Source of the DNA: Petrocella sp024636985
Lineage (GTDB): Bacteria > Bacillota > Clostridia > Lachnospirales > Vallitaleaceae
DNA: 47,055 nucleotides
Reading direction: 5' to 3'
Assembly: GCA_024636985.1 (NCBI GenBank)
Contig: JAGXFY010000053.1
Location: 1-47,055, forward strand
The position numbers and the translations under genes were made by a program. Positions 42,374 through 47,055 of this stretch are shown piece after piece. Every line of letters starts with the position of its first letter. The stretch's first letter is position 1. The notes beneath the pieces are model-generated. The model ran no database searches. It saw only the letters and a list, made by a program, of their open reading frames with translations, and was not told where the DNA came from.

Positions 42374-42742
42374 TTACTGCTTTCGTTCCGATAATGCCTT
42401 TTCTATATAAGCTTTTGCAATATACATTGCGCTTATGATAGGCGTATATCGTCTGTATTGAACAGTTCCTTCAGTGTACTTCATTTGAGCTTTCTCACTT
42501 TTACTTATTATCGAGAGCACCGGTGGCAATGTTTTTTCTAAATCCAACTGGGTAAATATCTCAACACTACCATCTTCCTCTATCAAAGCTTTTGAAATAT
42601 TCAATGCCCTAATTCTGTTCTTCAGTAGAGAATGTTGGGATGTACCCTCTACAAACTTGGGTAATATCTTATCACACTTATTAATAGTAGAAGATATAAA
42701 TTGTACCGTAGCTTCTCATTCCTTCTCCGAATAGTTTTCCAT
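42374..42742 (-). pseudogene. small unknown gene with an in-frame stop codon
   Basis: From the ATG at 42740-42742 (after AGGTGAG) the frame reads MENYSEKE, then TGA, then continues openly as EATVQFISSTINKCDKILP and on to a natural end, MYIAKAYIEKALSERKQ, at 42374. The TGA probably replaces a Trp codon (TGG), giving a nonsense mutation; a sequencing error is the alternative. The 122-residue product is not recognised. A rescue start inside the frame could still give a 76-residue protein. Confidence 0.55.
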
Positions 42743-42754
42743 GTATCTCACCTC

Positions 42755-42904
42755 TTAATCTAGAATTTTTTCAGTGGCTTCAGGTGCAGCTTCTTGAATA
42801 ATCTGCCTTAATTTTTGTAGTATATCCTGTACATCCTTTGGAAATTGTAGAAAATAAGATTCAAATGTTTCAAAATTATTGGGTTCTGTTTCTTCTTTTT
42901 TCAC
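42755..42904 (-). pseudogene. truncated DUF1801 (YdhG-like) protein
   Basis: A 49-codon frame starting at GTG seven bases after GGAGG: MKKEETEPNNFETFESYFLQ, then FPKDVQDILQKLRQIIQEAA and PEATEKILD. It matches the first third of DUF1801 domains (FPxEVQxxLxxLRxxIxxAAPEAxEKI) but stops where the family continues for another 60-70 residues. It is probably a 3'-truncated relic joined to the neighbouring broken gene. Confidence 0.6.
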
Positions 42905-43094
42905 CCTTCATCCTCCTAGTCATTCATTTACCTTATAGGATTGCCTAACATAATAAGTAACCAACTATTTATATAGAAGTGTATTATCTTTCATTCGATA
43001 GTTATTGTCAACTAACCATCATTTACCATATCTTGTCATTTTTATAGCACTAAAGCCCTCCAAAGTCTAAGATTACCCTCGCTCGTATCATTAC

Positions 43095-43123
43095 AAAAAG
43101 GGCCATCTAACTAGGAGCTCCTT
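43095..43123 (-). terminator. weak terminator candidate after the AraC/GyrI gene
   Basis: On the minus strand AAGGAGC pairs imperfectly with GCCCCTT-like bases (AAGGaGC / GCcCCTT) and is followed by TTT. One mismatch and a 13- to 15-base loop make it uncertain. Confidence 0.3.
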
Positions 43124-43143
43124 AATTATAAATATACATATCA

Positions 43144-44022
43144 TTAATCGTCTTTTTTCTTCACAGGAATCCATATTTCGCTTCGATACTTTGGATTTCC
43201 TGTGTCTGGGCTCTCGTTCCACAGAATTTCAGGTCCTTCGACTGCCTCATACCCTGAAGACGGAAACCACTCTGAATATATCCTTCCCCATACATTTTGA
43301 AGTGTTTCAGGGAAAGGTCCAATAGATTCAAAAATTGCCCAGGTGCTGGCTTTAATTTCCAATACCTCAAACTCTGCTGTTTCATTACTTGAAGTTGTTA
43401 CACCAATGTAATGATCCAACTCACCCATTTCTTCCATTCTTTTTTCTGAGAAGTTAGTGGATGCACTTATAATCCCTGCTGGCTCTATATTTGAAAGTGC
43501 TTTTAATTCTTTTATAAGTTTAGGGGTTATTAGGTCAGTCATTTTTACAATTTCCGGATTGACACCTTCAAAAACCATTGGAACTCTCTTCTTTAATCCT
43601 GCTACCTTAAAAGGGTCTTTCTCAATAATACGATACTTCATTTCGCATCCTCCTTTAATTGATAATTGAAAGGTCATTCGGGGATAAGCTTTTAATTGCG
43701 TATTCTCATGCCTTGCTTCAGAAGGGAGAGTACCATGTATAGAATAAAAAGCACGTGAGAATGAATCTGCTGAATCATAACCATATTTGACAGCAACATC
43801 CATTACTCTCAAATGTGTATCTTTCAAATCAAGCGCAGCCAGTGTTAGTCTTCTTCTTCGAATATATTCTGATAAACCAATTCCTGATAAAAAAGAAAAC
43901 ATCCTTTTAAAATGATATTCAGAGCAATAAGCAATTTTTGATACTTCACTATAATCAATATCCTCTGCCAAGTGTTCTTCTATATATGCCAATGCTTTAT
44001 TCATACTACTTAGCGAATCCAT
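43144..44022 (-). CDS. AraC-family regulator with GyrI-like ligand domain
   Basis: A 292-residue regulator. Residues 1-110 hold an AraC double helix-turn-helix (IDYSEVSKIAYCSEYHFKRMFSFLSGIGLSEYIRRRRLTLAALDL and VAVKYGYDSADSFSRAFYSIHG). Residues about 130-290 are a GyrI-like/effector-binding domain (YRIIEKDPFKVAGLKKRVPM, ASTWAIFESIGPFPETLQNVWGRIYSEWFP). This Rob-type layout usually responds to drugs or amphipathic compounds. The ATG after GGAGG is used, 11 codons inside the longest frame. No clear target gene is adjacent. Confidence 0.9.
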   Translation of the reverse strand: MDSLSSMNKALAYIEEHLAEDIDYSEVSKIAYCSEYHFKRMFSFLSGIGLSEYIRRRRLTLAALDLKDTHLRVMDVAVKYGYDSADSFSRAFYSIHGTLPSEARHENTQLKAYPRMTFQLSIKGGCEMKYRIIEKDPFKVAGLKKRVPMVFEGVNPEIVKMTDLITPKLIKELKALSNIEPAGIISASTNFSEKRMEEMGELDHYIGVTTSSNETAEFEVLEIKASTWAIFESIGPFPETLQNVWGRIYSEWFPSSGYEAVEGPEILWNESPDTGNPKYRSEIWIPVKKKDD

Positions 44023-44326
44023 CAAACGACCTCCTTTCATCATTGATTTTATCATAGGATGTATTTACATATCCGACAATCTGTGCACAGTTTAGTCGTG
44101 TCTCTATCTTGATACAGTCTAATAAATGCCTCCACTCTATTCGCTCAACCCTTTTTTGATTCTGCAAATGCCCTAAACAACTAAAAATCTGGTACGGTAT
44201 GATGATGCATATCCTATTATATATATCTCTTGTCTTTCATGTTAACCCACCCTTCACAGCTCATTCATATTATAATTATTATACCGCCGTCGGTTTATTA
44301 AATGATATATCTTTATTACTATTTCT
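44023..44326. other. 304-base stretch without a gene
   Basis: It holds the 5' region of the AraC/GyrI gene and leads into the methyltransferase relic. No hairpin, repeat or convincing promoter pair was found. Confidence 0.5.
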
Positions 44327-44461
44327 ATGGCAGAAAAAACAACTAGCAAAGCCTATGCCATAGATCCTGACAAACGCATGCTTGATATTATTAAGTCAAA
44401 ATCAAAAGCAAAAGGACTTAATAAAGTTGAACCCCTTCAAGAAACTATTGAAAATATAAGT
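44327..44461 (+). pseudogene. fragment of a SAM-dependent methyltransferase
   Basis: The frame reads KAYAIDPDKRMLDIIKSKSKA and GLNKVEPLQETIENIS, typical of the middle of a class I methyltransferase (AIDPxxxMLxxIKxKxKxxGLxNVE). There is no SAM motif I upstream and no continuation downstream. The homology stops at about 44461, where a piece of another gene on the other strand begins. Confidence 0.5.
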
Positions 44462-44464
44462 CTT

Positions 44465-44659
44465 CAAATCAAGTACGCGTTCAAGTGCTGCTTTATTGTT
44501 TTCTGGTGGGTTTGTCCAAAAATCTGGAGAGCCCGTCAAATCAGGAATGCCACTTCGATGCTGTACTATCATTTTCAAGGTTATTCTTTCTGCATTTTCA
44601 ATTCTCCCCTTAAGTTCAGGAAAGAAATCTACGAGCGTTTTATCCAATGATAAGCCGCC
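44465..44659 (-). pseudogene. fragment of a serine hydrolase (beta-lactamase-like)
   Basis: The minus frame reads GGLSLDKTLVDFFPELKG, IENAERITLKMIVQHRSGIP and ENNKAALERVLDL, corresponding to the region after the SxxK serine in class C beta-lactamase-like esterases (GKLSLDDxVxxYFPE, ITIRHLLTHTSGIP). A stop codon precedes it and the match ends near 44465. The active-site SxxK and YxN parts are missing, so it cannot be functional. Confidence 0.6.
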
Positions 44660-44699
44660 TTAAAATCTACATCAAATATAATGGCAAATAAAATTCTTA

Positions 44700-44719
44700 G
44701 CATTGACTTAAATCAATGC
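44700..44719. promoter_or_regulatory. FNR/Crp-type box of the DUF4386 gene
   Basis: GCATTGACTTAAATCAATGC: 7-bp arms around 6 bases, matching the FNR consensus TTGAT-N4-ATCAA at 9 of 10 bases. Its centre (44709.5) is 41.5 bases before a start predicted from CATAAT (-10) at 44739-44744, the classical class II activation distance. The neighbouring Crp/Fnr protein has an FNR-like recognition helix. Confidence 0.7.
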
Positions 44720-44777
44720 ACTCTCTTTTTTATAGTGTCATAATACAGCTATACCAACAATGAAAGGAGCACTATTA

Positions 44778-45449
44778 ATGAAAACTTCTAATAATAACCC
44801 AATACGTTTCTGGAGCATAACCTCCGGGATTTCTTTACTAATCATGGCCATAGCGGCTGGTTATGCCTATGGCTTCTCATTCAACCAAATCTATGTAGAA
44901 AATAATGCTCTACAGACGATGACAAATATACAATCAAATAGCACCTTGTTTTATTCAGGTGCTATTGTTTGGTGTCTTATCCTTGCAACAGACATAATTG
45001 TCTCTTATGGATTTTACAGATTTTTAAAACCGATCCATAAGCCAATTGCTCTAATCTCGGGCTCTCTTCGGCTTACATACTCAGTCTTTTTGGCAATCGG
45101 TATCGCATTCCTATTTGCAAAAAACACTGAGATATTTCTGAAAATGTGGTCACTTGGTTTATTCGTTTTCGGTTTTCACTTGATAATAACCGGTATTGGA
45201 GTCTTAATAAGCACTGAAACCCATAATTTGTTAGGGTTTCTATTGATAATCGCTGGAATAGGCTATAGTCTAATCCATGGTCTTCAAAATTTTATACCTC
45301 AGGTATCAACTTTTGCCGCATATTTAGAAACTTTTCTTACTATACCTATGACGATCGGTGAACTCTCTTTCGGTATATGGCTATTCATTAAAGGCGGTCG
45401 AAAAATCAATCAACAACCTTCAATTGCCCCTGTCCCAGACGCCTCTTGA
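44778..45449 (+). CDS. DUF4386-family membrane protein
   Basis: A 223-residue protein with six membrane segments and the DUF4386 pattern (RFWSITSGISLLIMAIAAGYAYGF, GAIVWCLILATDIIVSYGFYRFLKPIHKPIALISGSLRLTYS). The ATG eight bases after AAAGGAG is used; an ATG six codons upstream lies just before that site. Its 3' end overlaps the convergent Crp/Fnr gene by 44 bases. Function unknown; the upstream FNR-type box suggests control by that regulator. Confidence 0.85.
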   Translation: MKTSNNNPIRFWSITSGISLLIMAIAAGYAYGFSFNQIYVENNALQTMTNIQSNSTLFYSGAIVWCLILATDIIVSYGFYRFLKPIHKPIALISGSLRLTYSVFLAIGIAFLFAKNTEIFLKMWSLGLFVFGFHLIITGIGVLISTETHNLLGFLLIIAGIGYSLIHGLQNFIPQVSTFAAYLETFLTIPMTIGELSFGIWLFIKGGRKINQQPSIAPVPDAS

Positions 45450-46026
45450 TTCTACTCAGTGATTCTGGTGTTAGACCTAGATAACTGGCTAGTTGATACC
45501 CAGGAACCCTGGTGAACAATTCAGGCCTTTTACCCATCATGTGTTTAACTCTTTCTTCCGGAGTCATTCGTATGAAAGAGGCAAAAGTGTCCTGTAACTC
45601 ACCCATACCGGTCTGCATCATTTTCAAAACGATGTTTTCAAATTCAGGATACTTCTTAAGCTCACTGTCCTGTTCATCTAACTCACCAACAATCATGATA
45701 GAATCTTCCAGACATGCGACAGAATAAGGTGATTCGAGATTTTCACCTTCAGTAAATATGGTAATACTTTGGTTTTCTGTAAAAAAATCCGATGTCACCT
45801 CTTTGCCCTCAAGATCCACTGAAAATTTTCTTGCACACCCTTCTAGAATGAAGAAGCACTGTTTGGGAACATCCCCTTGTTCAATTAAAACGGTACCTTT
45901 TCGAAACAACTGAACAGGAATATGGTCCACCATCTCACGAAGGACCTTCTCATCCAGTTCACTGTAGCTTTTTATAACATTAACAAGTTTGTCCAATATA
46001 GCGTTGCTAATTCTTTCTTCTTTCAT
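45406..46026 (-). CDS. Crp/Fnr-family regulator
   Basis: A 206-residue regulator: cyclic-nucleotide-binding-like domain (LFRKGTVLIEQGDVPKQCFFILEGCARKF) and a winged helix (VPGYQLASYLGLTPESLSRIKRRL). The recognition helix has E-x-x-S-R, as in FNR, which recognises TTGAT half-sites. No N-terminal four-cysteine cluster exists, so it is not an oxygen sensor of the FNR kind. It starts about 17 bases after the exonuclease gene and is probably in the same transcript. Confidence 0.9.
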   Translation of the reverse strand: MKEERISNAILDKLVNVIKSYSELDEKVLREMVDHIPVQLFRKGTVLIEQGDVPKQCFFILEGCARKFSVDLEGKEVTSDFFTENQSITIFTEGENLESPYSVACLEDSIMIVGELDEQDSELKKYPEFENIVLKMMQTGMGELQDTFASFIRMTPEERVKHMMGKRPELFTRVPGYQLASYLGLTPESLSRIKRRLGQGQLKVVD

Positions 46027-46043
46027 CTGGCTACGCCTCCAAT

Positions 46044-46910
46044 CTAGACCAGTCGACCGGAGGGATGGTTCGAGACCACTGGTTCTAATTCAATATCCAA
46101 CAGAGTTGGCGCATGGTCTTGCCTATCGCCAGAGTCCAGTATCTCGGATTTAATAATTCTATCCGCTAACCGATTACTAACGAGCCAATAATCAATCCTC
46201 CAACCGGCGTTATTGATTTTGCTTGTTTTTACCCGTTGTGCCCACCAGGAGTATACACCTCTTACATCACCATGAACATATCTGAAAGTATCTGTAAAGC
46301 CCTTGCTCAGTAGATTTGTAAAACCTTCACGTTCTTCATCCGTGAAACCGGCTGACATATGATTGCTCTGTGGATTGGCTAGATCAATCTCATTATGGGC
46401 AACATTATAGTCTCCTGTTGCCAGAACCGGTTTTATTTTATCTAGCTTTTGAAGGTACTTGGCATATTTAACATCCCATACTTGTCTTTCTTTCAATCTT
46501 CTCAGCCCATCGCCTGCATTAGGGGTATAGACTTGAGTAAGATAAAATGCCCCAAAATCTAAGGTCATAATTCTTCCTTCAAAATCCATGGTATCTGGTG
46601 CCTCAATCTCAGGAAAATCAACTTCTGGGGTGTATTTGTCTTTATATAAAAACATTGTCCCTGCATAACCCTTTCTAGCTGGTTCCTTAGAACTTCGCCA
46701 TTTATAAGTATATCCTTTAAATAAAATTTCTAAACATTCAATATGCTTCTTACTTAGCCCTTTTTCAGGTAATTTCGTTTCTTGCAAAGCAATAACATCT
46801 GGATTCTTCTCTAACATTGTAGCAATTACTTTTCTTGTAAGCACTGCCCTATTAGAATCGCTTGTTAAAGCGGCATTTAATGAATCAATATTCCATGAAA
46901 TAAATCTCAT
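46044..46910 (-). CDS. xth: exodeoxyribonuclease III (AP endonuclease family)
   Basis: A 288-residue endonuclease/exonuclease/phosphatase-fold enzyme. Motifs: MRFISWNIDSLNA, ALQETKL (catalytic Glu), VYTPNAG, ATGDYNVAHNEIDLANP (Asp and Asn), WRIDYWLVS and DRQDHAPTLLDIEL (Asp-His). It cuts at abasic sites and degrades 3' ends in base excision repair. No clear Shine-Dalgarno sequence precedes the ATG; an inverted repeat lies 11 bases upstream. Confidence 0.93.
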   Translation of the reverse strand: MRFISWNIDSLNAALTSDSNRAVLTRKVIATMLEKNPDVIALQETKLPEKGLSKKHIECLEILFKGYTYKWRSSKEPARKGYAGTMFLYKDKYTPEVDFPEIEAPDTMDFEGRIMTLDFGAFYLTQVYTPNAGDGLRRLKERQVWDVKYAKYLQKLDKIKPVLATGDYNVAHNEIDLANPQSNHMSAGFTDEEREGFTNLLSKGFTDTFRYVHGDVRGVYSWWAQRVKTSKINNAGWRIDYWLVSNRLADRIIKSEILDSGDRQDHAPTLLDIELEPVVSNHPSGRLV

Positions 46911-47055
46911 AATTACTTGTATGATGTTTATAGAACTTAAAACATCATATTCCTTTCTTTTTAATATCGTGGTTATAATACAATCAGATACTGTGGACTT
47001 TTGATTTTTCCCTGTAGCTCGACTACTTAACTGGAGTGTATTGCCGCTATCTTTA
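46911..47055 (-). other. upstream open frame in phase with exonuclease III, running off the window
   Basis: Upstream of the exonuclease ATG the same frame stays open for 48 codons to the window edge with no start codon; it reads SSRATGKNQKSTVSDCIITT and ILKRKEYDVLSSINIIQ among others. It may be the end of a broken neighbouring gene or chance. A 9-bp-arm inverted repeat (ATGATGTTT / AAACATCAT, loop of 10) lies at 46921-46948. Confidence 0.3.

Noticed and set aside
42374..42742. In-frame TGA as a selenocysteine codon
   Set aside because: No SECIS-like hairpin was evident after the TGA and the context EKE-TGA-EAT is not a redox motif; a nonsense mutation of Trp or an error is simpler.
44327..44650. 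107-residue plus-strand gene
   Set aside because: Only the first 45 residues resemble a methyltransferase; the remainder is antisense to the serine-hydrolase fragment, so it is a relic and not a gene.

Overview
The window looks like chromosome of a low-G+C, anaerobic, Gram-positive bacterium of the class Clostridia. The signs are AT-rich intergenic DNA, strong AGGAGG-type ribosome binding sites with GTG/TTG starts, a GerMN/copper-amine-oxidase-like envelope protein, a DUF2975/YozG pair, and a regulator fused to a desulfoferrodoxin-like domain. I saw no rRNA, tRNA, CRISPR array or intact insertion sequence. Species cannot be fixed from the sequence.

Layout: (1) 1-4.1 kb: the 5' end of kduI (pectin/uronate catabolism) with promoter and twin LacI-type operators, a LacI-family regulator, a membrane diguanylate cyclase and a GerMN protein. 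(2) 4.2-10 kb: a five-gene sulfur operon read leftwards: MBL-fold/rhodanese protein, SLC13-type carrier with TrkA-C domains, a split YeeE/YedE transporter pair, and a cytosolic SoxB-like metallophosphoesterase. This is the best candidate for a poorly described system. (3) 10.1-16.4 kb: an RND pump with its lipoprotein adaptor, then a membrane-associated GTPase preceded by an unlisted 44-residue membrane peptide. (4) 16.5-24.4 kb: a complete N-ATPase operon, atpDCQRBEFAG, followed without an obvious break by a multi-cluster ferredoxin-like protein; a terminator-like hairpin lies just before atpD. (5) 24.4-30.3 kb: a DUF305-like membrane protein, then overlapping genes for a PAS-GGDEF-HD-GYP protein and a CheB-CheR-PAS hybrid. 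(6) 30.3-36.6 kb: an XRE/desulfoferrodoxin regulator, a nitroreductase-MarR operon with its operator, and a DUF2975-YozG cluster of unknown envelope proteins controlled from a promoter flanked by two 19-bp inverted repeats. (7) 36.6-41.3 kb: a quinone-reductase-like MDR enzyme, a decayed AI-2E transporter, and a TetR-controlled ABC exporter. (8) 41.3-47 kb: accessory DNA with an Arr-type rifamycin ADP-ribosyltransferase, several gene relics, an AraC/GyrI regulator, a DUF4386 protein with an FNR-type box, a Crp/Fnr regulator and an exonuclease III.

Common threads are sulfur and redox handling, ion-motive ATP hydrolysis, c-di-GMP/chemotaxis-type signalling, and drug or toxin defence. Many start sites were moved downstream because the longest reading frame starts at a GTG/TTG or ATG lying inside or upstream of the real Shine-Dalgarno sequence.
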